Source: Castor canadensis
Lineage: Eukaryota > Chordata > Mammalia > Rodentia > Castoridae
Direction of reading: 5' to 3'
Assembly: GCF_047511655.1 (NCBI RefSeq)
Contig: NC_133390.1
Location: 166,754,583 to 166,818,582, forward strand
DNA length: 64,000 bases
Shown here piece after piece: positions 33,446 to 44,319 of the stretch. The notes below the pieces were generated by a model. The model was given only the letters and a program-made list of their open reading frames with translations. It was not told where the DNA came from and did no database searches. The position numbers and the translations under genes were made by a program. The number at the start of each line of letters is the position of its first letter. Positions within the stretch are counted from its first letter, which is position 1.

Positions 33446-33540
33446 CAGGCCAGTAAAATCTCAAAAAAACACTTACAAGACTACCATCCCATTGTCATAT
33501 TTTTATTTTGCTTGATAAAAAGATTAAAAAAACAAAACTA

Positions 33541-33755
33541 ATGGACCATGAGCTGTGGCTCATGTCTGTAATTTCAGCTATTCAGGAAGTGGAGATGGGG
33601 ATCAAGGTCCCAGGCCAGCCCAGGCAAAAAGCATAAGACCCTATCTGAAAAATAAACTAAAGCAAAAAGGGCTGGGGGCATGGCTCAATTGGTAGAGTGC
33701 CTGCCTGATAAGTTGCAGGGCCCTGAGTTCAAATCCCCAAATGAAAAAATAATAA
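33541..33755 (+). repeat. Dimeric B1-ID SINE
   Basis: CTCATGTCTGTAATTTCAGC, GGCATGGCTCAATTGGTAGA, GAGTTCAAATCCCCAAAT. Confidence 0.85.
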
Positions 33756-34299
33756 ACAACTACCTTCCTCTTCCCACCAGTCTGTCATGGCTCTGGAAGA
33801 GTAAAAGTTGGGATCAGGGTCAGACCAGGCACCTGCACTAGGGGAAACTCAGGACTCACCTACACTTCATGTCACTGACAGGTCGGGCCAGCACCAGGCT
33901 TTGGGAGCCATGAACGGTCCCTCGGAGCCTAACAGAACTGATATTAGTGGTACAGTCTTCCCCCAAGGTCATGTCCCCTCCCCTGGGCCACAAAACTCCA
34001 CCTTGCTCTGTGGCCACCCCTTCTGAGGGAAGGCGAGGCTCACAGTGAAAACTGTAGAGGATGGAGAAGAGGTGCCTGTGGCCAAAGAGTGAGTCCTCCC
34101 AGATTTCCTCCCATCATCCCCAGGACCCACCAGATCTCTTTGGCCTGCAGAGAGCAACTCTGGTGGACATCCCAAATGTCTGCCTTCTCCCCGGCTCCCA
34201 TAGTCCTTGGAGATGCATGAAGGAGCCTTCCTTTCCTACAAACCAAGCCGCTCTGTCTGAGGTGTCCGGTTCACACCCGGCCCTTTGTGTGACAATGAC

Positions 34300-34480
34300 A
34301 AGCACAGGTGCTTCACTGAGCACTTGCTGTGGGCCAGATGCAGGTAAGCTCTCTATCTGGCCCATCTCAACAATCTTCAGAGCACGCCTGGAGGTAAGAC
34401 TACTGTCCTCATTCTCAGATTGAGGATGGCAGGAAGTGAGGGAGAGGAAGTGACTGACTCACCCAAGTTGGTGGCAGAGC
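34300..34480 (-). repeat. MIR/MIR3-like SINE
   Basis: CACTGAGCACTTGCTGTGGG, then TCCTCATTCTCAGATTGAGG. Confidence 0.6.
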
Positions 34481-34531
34481 GACTTTCCGTCCACCCTCCT
34501 CCCACCTTCTTCCATGTTCTCGGCCCCCCAG

Positions 34532-34664
34532 GTTCCGCTCGGTGGTAGATCTTGTGAGATCTTGGTCGGAGGAAAAGCGGCATTACTCGTTTCCAGCCCC
34601 GAGGGACTGCACACCCCACTGCCCCTGGCGCTGCAGAGGCCCCGTCTGTTCTCACTACACCCAG
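34532..34664 (+). CDS. R3HDML: R3HDML exon 3 (residues 127-171)
   Basis: Encodes FRSVVDLVRSWSEEKRHYSF then PAPRDCTPHCPWRCRGPVCS and HYTQ. CSHYTQ begins the CAP1 signature with conserved His168. The cysteine cluster CTPHCPWRC is shared with PI15/CRISPLD proteins. It ends on CAG at 34664 before donor GTACCC, phase 0. This is a weaker donor than the GTGAGT/GTAAGT of the other exons. Confidence 0.95.
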
Positions 34665-34795
34665 GTACCCTCTGTCAGGGCCAAGGGCAACATGGTACAA
34701 ACCCTGACACCTCAGATGGGGAAGAATCCAGTAGAACAGAAATGAGAGTTAAAGCACAGGCCTGTGGACTGCTTTCTGAGAGCATTCTCCCTATA

Positions 34796-34880
34796 TAGTC
34801 TAGAATGACCTGGGACTCGAGAGTCTCCTGCCTCAGCCCCAAGTGCTGGGATTACAGAGGTGCACCACGGCTCCCAGGTT
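34796..34880 (-). repeat. B1 SINE fragment
   Basis: CTCCTGCCTCAGCCCCAAGT, GTGCACCACGGCTCCCA. Confidence 0.75.
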
Positions 34881-34998
34881 GAGTTTCCTTTTACATAAGT
34901 GAACACTCCTGGTGCTGTGTCCTCACTGAATTGAGATGGATCTTGTTTTGTTCTGAGTGTCTTGAGCATTTTCTGTTTGCCAACTCAGCTACTACTGT

Positions 34999-35095
34999 CT
35001 TTTTTTTTTTTTTTTTGGTGAAGTGCTGGGGATTGAAAACAGGTTATTGTATATGCTAGGCAAGCAGTCAACCACTAAGTTATATTCCCAGCCTG
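34999..35095 (-). repeat. ID-type SINE
   Basis: 16-T run, GCTGGGGATTGAAAACAGG, CACTAAGTTATATTCCCAGC. Confidence 0.8.
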
Positions 35096-35107
35096 TTCCC
35101 ACTATCT

Positions 35108-35170
35108 TTTCTTTTCTTTTTTTTTTTTTTGGTGATATTGGGGTTTGAACTCAGGGCTCCACACTTGACT
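35108..35170 (-). repeat. ID-type SINE, partial
   Basis: Poly-T, GGGGTTTGAACTCAGGGCTC; cut off before the A-box part. Confidence 0.75.
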
Positions 35171-35254
35171 CTGCTGAGCTTTCTCTCTCTCCCTTGTTAT
35201 ACTGACCTAACTGGGGGCAATGGGAGATGCAGAAAGGACAAACCATAGAAGACA

Positions 35255-36180
35255 AAGCTAGGCCAGGTGTGCTGGCACTCAGATGAAGATGCACAACAGC
35301 CTTGTTGCTTCTTTTCTCTATTATTCTCATCTTTTCCTTACTTCTTTTCTTCTCTATTCTTTAAGGCCTTACTTCTAAAGTCTTTCTTTAAAATCTTGCT
35401 TCTTTTCTATTCTTTAAAGTCTCTTTCCTTAGACTTGCTCTGTCCCATGTTTTCTCTTAGCTTTCTTAAAGTCTTTGCTCATCAGACTTGCACCATCCCA
35501 TGCTCCCTTTAAAGCCTCGGTGCTCAGACTTGCAGACACACAACAGCAGCCGCGTCTAAAAACTGCATTAGCATAACTCTTAAAGTCTCTGTCCTTAGAC
35601 TGGCTGTGTCCCACATTCTCTTTAGCTTTTCTTTAACTTAGCTTTTCTATTTTTTAATTTTTTGGTAGTACTGGGGTTTGAACTCAGGGCCTCATGCTTG
35701 CTAGGTAGGCACTCTACCACTTGAACCATTCTCCCAGCCCAGCTAAGCTTTTCTAAGGCCTATGTATAAAGTTCTCAATGCAGAAAGCTGCTCTGGTGGA
35801 GACACACAGCCAGCAGCAGCGTCAGCGGCAGCCAATCAAAATCCCCATCAAAAAACCTCCATGTCTTCCTTTAGTGAGTCTTTTATATTCAGTGGTAAAC
35901 AAGGAGGTGGAGCAACAGTTCTTGGGAAGGGATGTGACATTGTAACAAGAGAAACCTGTGTTCCTACTTCTTTCTCTGAACCAAACAATTTAGGAAAAGC
36001 AGCTGTGCTGCATTTTGCCTTCTCGCTCTCTTCCAAGGCTGGGGCCCTGCCAAACTCAGCCTATAGGTCATTGAGCACAGCTGTGCTTGTGTCAAGTTCT
36101 CATAGACTTCTCATACTCTGCTCCCCACACTCTACCAACTTAAGCCTTTCCACCAGCCCTCTGCTCCCACTATCTTAAAA
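35255..36180. repeat. Unclassified block with degenerate internal tandem units
   Basis: Units of about 60-70 bp recur: TTAAAGTCTCTTTCCTTAGA / CTTGCTCTGTCCCATG / TTCTCTTAGCTTT at about 35415, 35465 and 35580. A CACACARCAGCAGC motif occurs near 35537 and 35803. An ID SINE sits inside it (35650-35745), so the block is older. CCAATCAAAATCC near 35830 and a 138-codon open stretch at 35762-36178 have no recognised counterpart. It may be a decayed LTR-element part or a satellite-like unit. Edges approximate. Confidence 0.5.
35650..35745 (-). repeat. ID-type SINE
   Basis: GGGGTTTGAACTCAGGGCCT, GGCACTCTACCACTTGAACC; nested in the unclassified block. Confidence 0.87.
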
Positions 36181-36289
36181 AAAAAAAAGACAAAAGAAAG
36201 AAATGTCAAAGAAAGATTCTAAAAATGATAGTAGATTTTGAGTGCTAATATTGAATATGTCAGCATTATTATGCATAAAATATAATGCA

Positions 36290-36492
36290 AGCCCAGCAAC
36301 AGTGGCTCACTCCTGTAATTCCAGCTACTCAGGAGGCAGAGATCAGGAGGATCACGGTTCAAAGCCAGCCCAGGCAAATAGTTTTGCAAGACCCTATCTC
36401 AAAGAAAACCCATCACACAAAAAAAGAGCTGGTGGAGTGGCTCAAAGTATAGGCCCTGAATTCTTAAACTCCAGTACTGTTAAAATAAAAAA
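36290..36492 (+). repeat. Dimeric B1-ID SINE
   Basis: GTGGCTCACTCCTGTAATTC, linker GAAAACCCATCACACAAA, ID part GCTGGTGGAGTGGCTCAAAG. Confidence 0.85.
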
Positions 36493-36509
36493 TTTTTAAA
36501 ACTTAAAAA

Positions 36510-36521
36510 AATATATATATA

Positions 36522-36566
<45 letters not shown>
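36510..36566 (+). repeat. (AT)n microsatellite
   Basis: About 27 AT units interrupted once by ACT, directly after the SINE tail. Confidence 0.95.
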
Positions 36567-36568
<2 letters not shown>

Positions 36569-36664
36569 GCAATTCAAGTAATAGGACAGAAACTTCCAAT
36601 TGTATGGAATTTTAGCCCTGTCTGTCTCTTAGTGACTCATTTGGAGATAATGTCAAAATCTAAA

Positions 36665-36765
36665 TTTGAGCACTGTTGGAGTGGCTCAAGTGGTAGAGTA
36701 CCTGCCTAGCAAGTGTGAGGTCATTGAGTTCAAACCCCACTGCTACCAAAAAAAAAAAAAAAAAG
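36665..36765 (+). repeat. ID-type SINE
   Basis: GAGTGGCTCAAGTGGTAGAG, GAGTTCAAACCCCACTGCT, long A tail. Confidence 0.87.
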
Positions 36766-36900
36766 AAAAAAAATCTGAACTTGAGGGAGGGGATAAAGAA
36801 GAATGGGGGTGAATTCAACTGTAATATATTTGACATATCGTAAGAACTTTTGTAAATGTCACAATATACCCCCAGCACAATAAAATAAATAAATAAAATA

Positions 36901-37105
36901 AAGCTGCATGCCAGTGGCTCACACCTGTAATCCTAGGTACTCAGGAAGCAGAGATTGGGAGGACTGCAGTTCAAAGCCAGCCAGGGCAAATAGTTCATGA
37001 GAGCCTATCTCAAAAAAAAAACAACCCTTCACAGAGAAAGAGCTAGCGGAGTGGCTCAAGGTGTAGGCCCTGAGCTCAAGCCCCAGCACTGCAAAAAAAA
37101 AAAAA
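36901..37105 (+). repeat. Dimeric B1-ID SINE
   Basis: TGGCTCACACCTGTAATCCT, linker AAACAACCCTTCACAGAG, GAGCTCAAGCCCCAGCACTG. Confidence 0.87.
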
Positions 37106-37140
37106 GTAAACAATAAAAACAAAATCTAAATTTGAAGTGG

Positions 37141-37245
37141 CATAGAGGGCATCCCAGCCTTCAGGTGGCAGAGGCAGGAGGATCACAAGTTTAAAACCCA
37201 CCTGGGCTACATAGCAAGATGCTGTCTTAAAAAAAAACAAAAATA
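37141..37245 (+). repeat. B1 SINE
   Basis: GCAGAGGCAGGAGGATCACA, CCTGGGCTACATAGCAAGAT; 5' end shortened. Confidence 0.8.
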
Positions 37246-37309
37246 AATAAAACTATGAATTTGAGGTCCTTTACAAAATGTAACGCCTAAACCAAATGAG
37301 CTTTCTAGC

Positions 37310-37450
37310 TTCCCAGGAGATACATTGTCTCCATATTACTAATGAAGAACTGAGGCACAAAGAGGGTGAGATTTAGCCAAAGTCACTCAGCAGGTGATAC
37401 TCAGATGCGGATTCAAGCGGGTTTGACTCCAGTGTCTGTGTTTCACATCC
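37310..37450 (-). repeat. MIR SINE, antisense
   Basis: ACTGAGGCACAAAGAGGGTG, CCAAAGTCACTCAGCAGGTG. Confidence 0.75.
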
Positions 37451-37900
37451 AACACGATGATTTTCAAAGGTTGATCACTATGAGAACTAAAAACAAATAG
37501 AATGCTTATATCCCACATGATCCAGGTAACTACTGGTTCACAGAACAATTTTGTGCATGGTTCTGGGCTCATGCTAAGAACACACTCTACCACTGAGTGA
37601 CATCCCAGCTCCAGTTCATAAAACTTTAATTCCAATTGTGTGTGTACTGAGTCACAGTATGAAATCTATTACTTACTGTTGACTGTAGGGTTTTTTTAAT
37701 TTTTAAAACTTGGAAAACATTCTAGTACAGCATAAATGCCTGTAGTGTCGTACCCCCCCCCCCCGCCCTTGGGACAGGCAGACCGCCTTCTCCAGGAAGA
37801 CCTCACCGAATGCACTCACCTGGAAGCAAGCCCAGGGACCATGTGACCTGAGGACCCTGGCCGCCTGAGTCCTCAGCCCACTGTCTCTATGCTTCCTCAG

Positions 37901-38016
37901 ATGGTGTGGGCATCCTCCAGTCGGCTGGGCTGTGCCCTGCACACCTGCAGCAGCATCGACGTGGGGGGCAGCACCTGGCACCGGGCAGTGTACCTGGTCT
38001 GCAACTACGCTATCAA
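37901..38016 (+). CDS. R3HDML: R3HDML exon 4 (residues 172-210)
   Basis: MVWASSSRLGCALHTCSSID, VGGSTWHRAVYLVCNYAIK. Completes CAP1 (HYTQMVWASS) and contains CAP2 (YLVCNYAIKGN). Cysteines 182, 187 and 205 are in the family positions. It ends with AA of Lys210 before donor GTAAGTG. The longer minus-strand open frame over this exon is a shadow. Confidence 0.95.
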
Positions 38017-38647
38017 GTAAGTGCACACCAGGCACGGGGCCCTGGGGAGGGAGGCTGGGTCCCAAGAACTCAAGGACAGAGAGACCCATGAGGTGTCCTT
38101 CCTTCATTTATGTTCCCTCTGTATCGCACCAGTGCGCACAGTCAGTCAGTAAGTAATCCACTCTCTACCACAGTGTCAGGATGGACCCAGGTGAAGTCAG
38201 TGTCACTGATGACAGTGGGGAATGTGGCCTAGACAGCCACCTGCCCATCACTGGGCTTGCTAATATTTCACTATAAATTAGACCTCTGCACCGGTGCCAG
38301 GCAACACTGGATGCACACAGCCTCTTCTCACAAGGGCAAGGGCCGTGCCAGCCCGGCCAACTAATCCCAGGATCCCACAGGCAGGCAAATGCCAGAGGAA
38401 AGGCAGCAGGGAGACAGCAGCCTGCTCAGCTCCATCCACACTCGCCAGTCAGCTTGGAGGAATAGGGCTAGGGGAACCAAAGTTCCCATATAGCATACAG
38501 AGTCCCATAAAAAACAAGAACGAATCCTCAGTCAACATGAAATTTAGAATTTTAAAATTACACCTTAATATTCACATTTGATTCTCAGCCCTTGATCATT
38601 CACAAAATACTCCCACTTTATAAGTATTTCTCATTTAAGAGAAAAAA

Positions 38648-38740
38648 GGGGGTGGAAGCGTGGCTCAGTGGTAGAACAGCTGGCCTGGCATGTGTGAGGC
38701 ACTGGCTTTAATCTCCAGCACTACAAAATAAATAAAAGAA
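38648..38740 (+). repeat. ID-type SINE
   Basis: GTGGAAGCGTGGCTCAGTGG, CTTTAATCTCCAGCACTAC. Confidence 0.85.
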
Positions 38741-38807
38741 AGAAAGAAGGAAAGGAAAATTGAAGGACTGTCAGAAATATTGTCCGTTTTATAGGTTAAG
38801 GAACTGA

Positions 38808-38998
38808 GAAGCAAGGTATGATGGCACATACCTGTTATCCGAGCACTCAGAAGGAGGATTTTGAGTTTGAGGCCATCCTGGATTACATAGCCAGAACCTG
38901 CCTCATAAAAGGAAGGAGGGGAGGGAGGAAGGGAGGGAGGAAGGGAATCTGGAGGGAGGAAGGGATGGAAGAAGGGGGGAAGGGAGGGAGGGATGGAA
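38808..38998 (+). repeat. B1 SINE with (GGAA/GGGA)n expansion
   Basis: ATGGCACATACCTGTTATCC, GATTACATAGCCAGAACCTG, then GGAAGGAGGGAGGGA-type repeats from about 38910 to 38998 grown from the tail. Confidence 0.85.
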
Positions 38999-39394
38999 AT
39001 TGAGGCTCCGGGAGTTTAAGGAATGTACCAAAAGTCTCAAAGCAATAAGCAGCAGAGCTGTTTGTAACCCAAGTATTTGTCCTTTCTGTTATAATATCCT
39101 GGGGTTCCTGAAGTCACTGGTAGTCAGAATATAAACTCTAATTCTAAGATATGTGTTATTTGTTAGAAGGTGACATCTGTTGACAAAGTGTCATATTGTC
39201 CCAGCTTTATCTGACAGAGAACTATAAGAAACCAAATCCCATTACAAATAGTTTAAGGGCCTGTTCCAATGTGTTTGTTGATATGTCAACAAACAACAAT
39301 AATTTGTTAAGGTTTTTAGACTGCCAGAGTTTGAACCTCTCCATGCTTGTTTTTTTCATCTACAAAACAGAAGTGAAACAGAATTGCTGAGAGA

Positions 39395-39580
39395 ATGAAG
39401 TGAGCTAACCAAGTGACCCCCTGGGCTCAGAACGAGTGGGGACTACTTGTTGGTTCTTGTTATTACCAGATCTAGGCTTGAGTCCAGCTCTACCAAGTGC
39501 ATGCTAGGGCAAGAAGTCATTTCTCTTCGGGTCTCAACCTCCTCTCTCAGAGTTAATATCACCAGCTCACAGGATTTAAG
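39395..39580 (+). repeat. MIR SINE
   Basis: GCAAGAAGTCATTTCTCTTC and AACCTCCTCTCTCAGAGTTA. Confidence 0.6.
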
Positions 39581-39592
39581 AATCAAATGTGA

Positions 39593-39715
39593 ACCAGGTG
39601 CCAGTGGCTCACGCCTGTAATCCTAGCTACTCAGGAGGCAGAGATCAGGAGGATCGAGGTTTGAAGCCAGCCAGGGCAAATAGCTGGAGTGACCCTGCCT
39701 CAAAAATACCCAATA
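39593..39715 (+). repeat. B1-ID SINE, left part only
   Basis: GTGGCTCACGCCTGTAATCC, GAGGTTTGAAGCCAGCCAGG, ends AAAATACCCAATACAACA; the ID part is missing. Confidence 0.83.
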
Positions 39716-40154
39716 CAACACCTGTGCATGGAAGCAATGCTAGGAATCTCTCTGTATAGCTATCCGTATCCGAATGATTGAATGAACGGTGAATGAATGA
39801 GTGAAAGAATCCTGTTAGGAAGCCCAAGTGCATACTTTTCTGAGTACTTTGAATGACTTTGCTGATGGTCATTCAGCAATCACTTTTGGAGGGGAAAAAA
39901 GAGATTCCATTTCTGGCCATGAAGAGAGTTCACTTAAGGTGTGAGAAATAAGCCTTGGGACGTGTAAAGATGACGAATATGACAGGCTAGTGGTGAGATA
40001 ATGAGGCGGCCCTGAGCAGGAGCTGGGGATGACTATAGCCTTTGAGCAGGAACAGAGACATTCACGGGCCGGGATGGAGGAGAGTGTGGGAAGAAGTGTG
40101 GAAGGTGGGTCCACTCTAGAATACTGGATTGACAGCTGTTGATGGGGTTCAATA

Positions 40155-40265
40155 AGCCAGGAATTCTCAAACTACTGCCTGTGGCCAAATTCGATCTGCT
40201 GCCTGTTTTTGTAAATAAAGTTTTAATGAAACACAGCCACACCACTTCTTTGCACTTTCTCTCCA
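40155..40265 (+). mobile_element. hAT-type MER element, partial
   Basis: ATTCTCAAACTACTGCCTGTGG then CTGCCTGTTTTTGTAAATAA and AAACACAGCCACACC, the left half of the element seen more fully at 44034 and 55237. Subfamily not named with certainty. Confidence 0.7.
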
Positions 40266-40379
40266 GTTGCTTTTGCATCACAGGGACTGTCTGACCCTTT
40301 ACATAACAAGCATGCAGCTCCTGCAGAGACAAAGGGAAGTCTTTAAAAGTTTTAGAGTGGGAAAGTAGCAATCTTTTTA

Positions 40380-40630
40380 TTTTTTAAAAATATAATTCAT
40401 ATGCCACTCAAAGCAGTGGATTTGGTATATTGCATTATTAAATTTGAAAAATGGTGTAAAATATAAATAACATAAAATATGCCATTTAGTTATTTGAAGT
40501 GTACAACTCAGTGGTTACTTACAATCACGATGTTTGCAGCCATCACCATTTATTTTCAAAGCTTTTTCATCCGTCCAAAGAGCAACTCTAACCATTAAGC
40601 AGTAATTCCCCATCCTCCATTCCCCAAAAG
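40380..40630 (-). repeat. L1M-type LINE 3' fragment
   Basis: GAAGTGTACAACTCAGTGGT, GCAGCCATCACCATTTATTT and CCATTAAGCAGTAATTCCCC, an old-L1 3' end read antisense. Confidence 0.8.
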
Positions 40631-40849
40631 GTGGTGGTCTCCTGAGAGGATTAATCCTGGAACAGGGGGCATGGATTTGGGATAAATTTTGAGAAATAAG
40701 GTGGCTCAGCCTGTCACCGGGATCAGAACTCAGGACCAGAACCTGGGACAAGAGCTCAGATCTAGCTCCTCCAGGGGAACAGAGGAATAAAAAACCGGTC
40801 CTTGTAGGAGGTCACTGCTAAGCCAGACAGGATGCTGGGCACATGCGCA

Positions 40850-40990
40850 CAGGGCTCCGTTTGATCTTCGAAGCATCTCCGTGTGTAGGGAGATGTTGCA
40901 GATGAGGAAAGCAAGGCTTGCAGGGGTGACTTGCCTAAGGTCACAGTGAACCAGAGTGCTGAGACCTGGAATTTGGGTTAGCTTGCTCCC
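40850..40990 (-). repeat. MIR SINE, antisense
   Basis: TTGCAGATGAGGAAAGCAAG, GACTTGCCTAAGGTCACAGT; 50 bp before the exon 5 acceptor. Confidence 0.8.
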
Positions 40991-41044
40991 CTAATGCTCT
41001 TTTGTTCCCTAACCTTGTTTCCCTGGATGCCTTTTCTCTTCCAG

Positions 41045-41177
41045 GGGCAACTGGATCGGCCAGGCACCTTACAAGATGGGGAAGCCTTGCTCCTCCTGCC
41101 CCCCAAGTTACCAAGGCAACTGCAACAGCAACATGTGCTTCTTGGGGCTCAAATCCAACCGGCTGCTGTGGATCTGA
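41045..41177 (+). CDS. R3HDML: R3HDML exon 5 (residues 210-253)
   Basis: First base completes Lys210; then [40 protein letters not shown] and LWI, with TGA at 41175-41177. The six closing cysteines (CSSC, NC, MC plus partners) form the short hinge-like end of PI15-type proteins; no CRISP ion-channel domain follows. The human protein ends KSNKFTWF in memory, so the last five residues differ here, but the length is the same. Confidence 0.95.
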
Positions 41178-42340
41178 ACTCTCCCAGCGCTCTGGGGCAT
41201 CTTCAGCTGGGCCTGACCCCAGAAGGATCCCTCCCCAAAACCAGGATGCATAAATAATTTTTCCCCCCTAAGGACAGGAATTGGGCTCATTCCACAGATC
41301 AAGATTTCACTTCTAGATTTCTTTCCTAAATGTACAACATGTGCCAGGAGAAAGAGACCTCTTTGTCTTTCTTCTTTCCTTTAGTGACCTCTTTCTTTTC
41401 TCTGGCCTCTGGGGAGACCTGTATCTTTAATTTGCTCCATTCTCAGAGATCCAGGCCTGCAGGGACACTACCAGCAGCTTGCTTTTGTGACCCTTAGGCT
41501 CCAAATCCAAGACTGTCCATCCAATGAAAAGCTTTTATGAAATCCACCTTATCCATCCAATACGACCAACCTGGGCAGCCAATGAAGACTGGTGGTTCCC
41601 TCCAGAGTTGGGCACATTTCAGGTCCAAACTTGGAAAAAAATGCTGAAATTCGCTTGTGGACATCTCCCCCTAAATCGCACTGCTTATCATGGAAACAAC
41701 CACAAAGGCTCAGCCCACCTCAGGGAAGGGTGCGACTCAGAGCTGCCCAGCTCACCGTGGTGGCACCAAGGCTGGAGCTCAAACTCACATCTCCTCCAGG
41801 CTTCCTGACACCTCCCTAAGCTTGCAGCAGAAGAAGCAGAGACCAAAGTCAGCCTGAGGGCAAACTCTGTTTTCTGTTTGTCCTTTTTTTTCCTTCTTCG
41901 GTCTCTCTCTCTCTCTTTTCTTTTCTTTTCTTTCTTTCGTTCTTTTTTTTTTTTTTTTTGTGCGTGTTTGCTGCTCTGTTCCTGTATTTTTCAATCTCAG
42001 TTTCTGCATCTCATTCTCCCTCCCTTTTCTCCCATATAATCTCATTCTCATTCCAATAAACCATTTCCCCTCCCCCCCCACTCATCCCACCCAGAGAGCA
42101 TAACACACAAAAGTCCTTTTGTCTCCAGAGATAGTAAAATCTCCTCCCTCAGACCTTGCCCTGCAGCTGGGCCCCCTCCCTGCCTCTGGCTGCATTCAAA
42201 CACCTGGGACAGGAAGGTACAGAAAACAGGCCCCTTGTCTAGTCCCTAGGTTGTCCTGGACAGAGTGAGTTCCCTTTCCTCTTGACTGTTCCCACGTAGG
42301 CCTCTACCTGTGCCTCAATAAAGTTCTTTGAAATTTCATG
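41178..42340 (+). other. R3HDML: Probable R3HDML 3' untranslated region
   Basis: About 1.1 kb without SINEs between the stop and the AATAAA at 42317. It contains a CT- and T-rich tract at 41880-41960. A weaker AATAAA occurs at about 42055. Confidence 0.5.
42317..42322 (+). terminator. R3HDML: Likely R3HDML polyadenylation signal
   Basis: CCTCAATAAAGTTCTTTG followed by GGGGTGCTTATCTGG about 25 bases later, a standard signal plus GT-rich pattern. Confidence 0.6.
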
Positions 42341-42649
42341 CAGGGGTGCTTATCTGGTCCCTCGGCTCCCAGGAGGGTCAAAAGACAAGAGAAGAAAATT
42401 AGGTGGGGGAGAAAAGTCAAAGGGATACCAGCTTAACTGGAAGACCGGAGAAGGGGAGTAAACGCGTTTACTACTAAAAGGCTAGCTCCATATCTGGGTG
42501 GTCCACATGTATTGTCAGCCCCCTCAGAGTATCCTCTGTGCTGGGAATGACTGAAATAAGAGCAGCAAGGGTACTGTTCAGAGTTTGTTATTCACAGATA
42601 ATATTCTTGCTCCTTTGGGAGAGGTGTATTAAAATGTCTTTTCTTGCAG

Positions 42650-42846
42650 GATGAAGGTGGCTCACATCTGCAATCCTAGCTACTCAGGAGGCAGAGATTA
42701 GGAGGATCGCAGTTCGAGGCCAGCCCTGGCAAACAGCTCACACGAGCCTATCTCAAAAAAACCCATCACAAAAAAAAAAAGCTGGTGGAGTGGCTCAAGG
42801 TATAGGCTTGAGTTCAAACCCCACTACTGCAAAAAAAAAAAAAAAA
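42650..42846 (+). repeat. Dimeric B1-ID SINE
   Basis: GGCTCACATCTGCAATCCTA, linker AAAACCCATCACAAAAAA, GAGTTCAAACCCCACTACTG. Confidence 0.88.
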
Positions 42847-42949
42847 GTTCTTCTGTAAAACAATGACGATAGTAAATGTTAGAGTTTTAAAAAGAAAATT
42901 ATTAATGTCTCTACATTGGGGTAAAAAAGCTTGTCAGCTCTACACAAGT

Positions 42950-43330
42950 GTCCCAAAATGTGAGGGTACTTGACCCTTGGATTCAGGGCATCGTGAAATT
43001 ACATAACTAGTAAGGCGCAGAGGTGGGATTTGAATTCTGCTTCATCTGCCCAATAGTCTGTTCTATTTCAACTGCTCCACATTGTCTTCTGTGTCCTGAG
43101 GTCCTGGAGAATGGAAATGGCAACCACTGGCATTTATCAACACTTGGTATGGGAGTCACCTGTGCTCTTAATCTAGTTGAAAGATCATGGCTACGGTATG
43201 TGACGGCTACGTTCTCATCCCCATTTTGCAGGTGTAAAAACTAAGGCTCAAGCAGCTGCATTTGAATCTGCACTATCTGAGTAGACACTCAATGTCCTAA
43301 CACCTCGCTCTCCCATTTCCCCGATAAGGA
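42950..43330 (-). repeat. MIR relics, antisense
   Basis: AAATTACATAACTAGTAAGG with GGTGGGATTTGAATTCTG, then CATCCCCATTTTGCAGGTGT about 190 bp on: two neighbouring decayed MIR-like cores. Confidence 0.55.
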
Positions 43331-43622
43331 GAGAGACATTCATTTAGTACACAAAGGTAGAGCCACTCAGCAGACAATGCTACTGTAGGGTGGGAATTTC
43401 ATGTGATCTCCCGGGTTCACCATTTCTGATACGGCCTTCAGCCTTCAAGAAGAGGCCATGCTAAAAACATAAGCAAGATGGACTCTTTCCAGCTGGCTAT
43501 GCCCAGACACAGCAGATCTGGAGGGGGGGGTGAGGGGATTGTACTCGGTGTCCTGCAATGTTACAGTGCTGTCCAGAGGAAGAGGAATTTTTGCTGCAAG
43601 AAATCTGTTTCTTTCTCTGTCA

Positions 43623-43700
43623 ACAGAGATGTAGCTCAATGGTAGAATACTTGCCTACCATGTTTGAGGCTATGAGTTCACCAGAACCACCAAAAAATCC
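43623..43700 (+). repeat. ID-type SINE
   Basis: AGAGATGTAGCTCAATGGTA, GAGTTCACCAGAACCACC. Confidence 0.75.
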
Positions 43701-44033
43701 CAAAACAAAACAAAAAACAGTAACAATAACATTTATCCTCTGTAAAGTGTTGTAGTTTTTGTAGACTTTCACACCCAGTATCATTTGATCACTCATTCAC
43801 TCAACAGCCCTATCTCTGGAGCCAAATTGCTTGGTCACAAATTTAACTTAGTGGCCGTGCGTGTTGGGTGAATTACTGTAGCTCTCAGCGCCTTATCCTT
43901 GACTGAAGGACACTCATAGCTTCTGCCTCCTGACTTCACTCAAAATACCACACGAATGAATGCACAGGAAGCACCTCAAACAGTGCACAGCTGTAAAATT
44001 GTCAACTTTGCGCATGGTGGTCATTAACGTACA

Positions 44034-44271
44034 CTAGGGGTGGGCAAACTGTGGCCCACTGCCTGCTTTTAGTTTTTCACTGGTGTTAATTAGGTTGTAC
44101 ATAGAGCAGGTGACATTTCCACACGTGCATGCAAGTACTTTGGTCACGTTTGCCTCCTCTATTATTCTTAGGCTTTTTCTGTTCCATGCTCACTCATTCG
44201 TGCATTGTCCATGGTTGCCTTGGATATTTACTATCTGGCTTCTTACAGAAAAAGTTTGTTGACCCCTGAGA
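44034..44271 (+). mobile_element. hAT-type MER element, near full length
   Basis: Starts AGGGGTGGGCAAACTGTGGC and ends AAAAAGTTTGTTGACCCCTG, so its ends are inverted repeats. Middle phrases TTGTCCATGGTTGCCTTG and ATATTTACTATCTGGC fit the same family as 40155 and 55237. A target duplication is not clear. Confidence 0.8.
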
Positions 44272-44319
44272 TCTAGAATGTTCCTGTATTCCTGGAGCTT
44301 ATCATTCTGGTGCAGCTGT

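Larger units (their letters stand above)
32873..34531 (+). other. R3HDML: R3HDML intron 2
   Basis: GTGAGT to GGCCCCCCAG. Holds two dimeric SINEs in opposite orientation and a MIR-like relic; 33770-34290 is unique-looking and non-coding. Confidence 0.9.
34665..37900 (+). other. R3HDML: R3HDML intron 3
   Basis: Repeat-dense: several ID/B1 pieces, an unclassified repeated block at 35255-36180, an AT microsatellite and three B1-ID copies. It ends at CTTCCTCAG. No further exon is seen. Confidence 0.9.
38017..41044 (+). other. R3HDML: R3HDML intron 4
   Basis: GTAAGT to TCTTCCAG. Contains ID/B1 SINEs, GGAA repeats, a hAT fragment, an L1M fragment and MIRs. 38100-38640 and 39080-39400 hold nothing I recognise. 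Confidence 0.9.

Noticed and set aside
35762-36178. 138-codon frame in the unclassified repeated block
   Set aside because: No known protein likeness; lies in repetitive DNA.
37703-38107. 134-codon minus-strand open frame
   Set aside because: Antisense shadow of R3HDML exon 4 and flanks.
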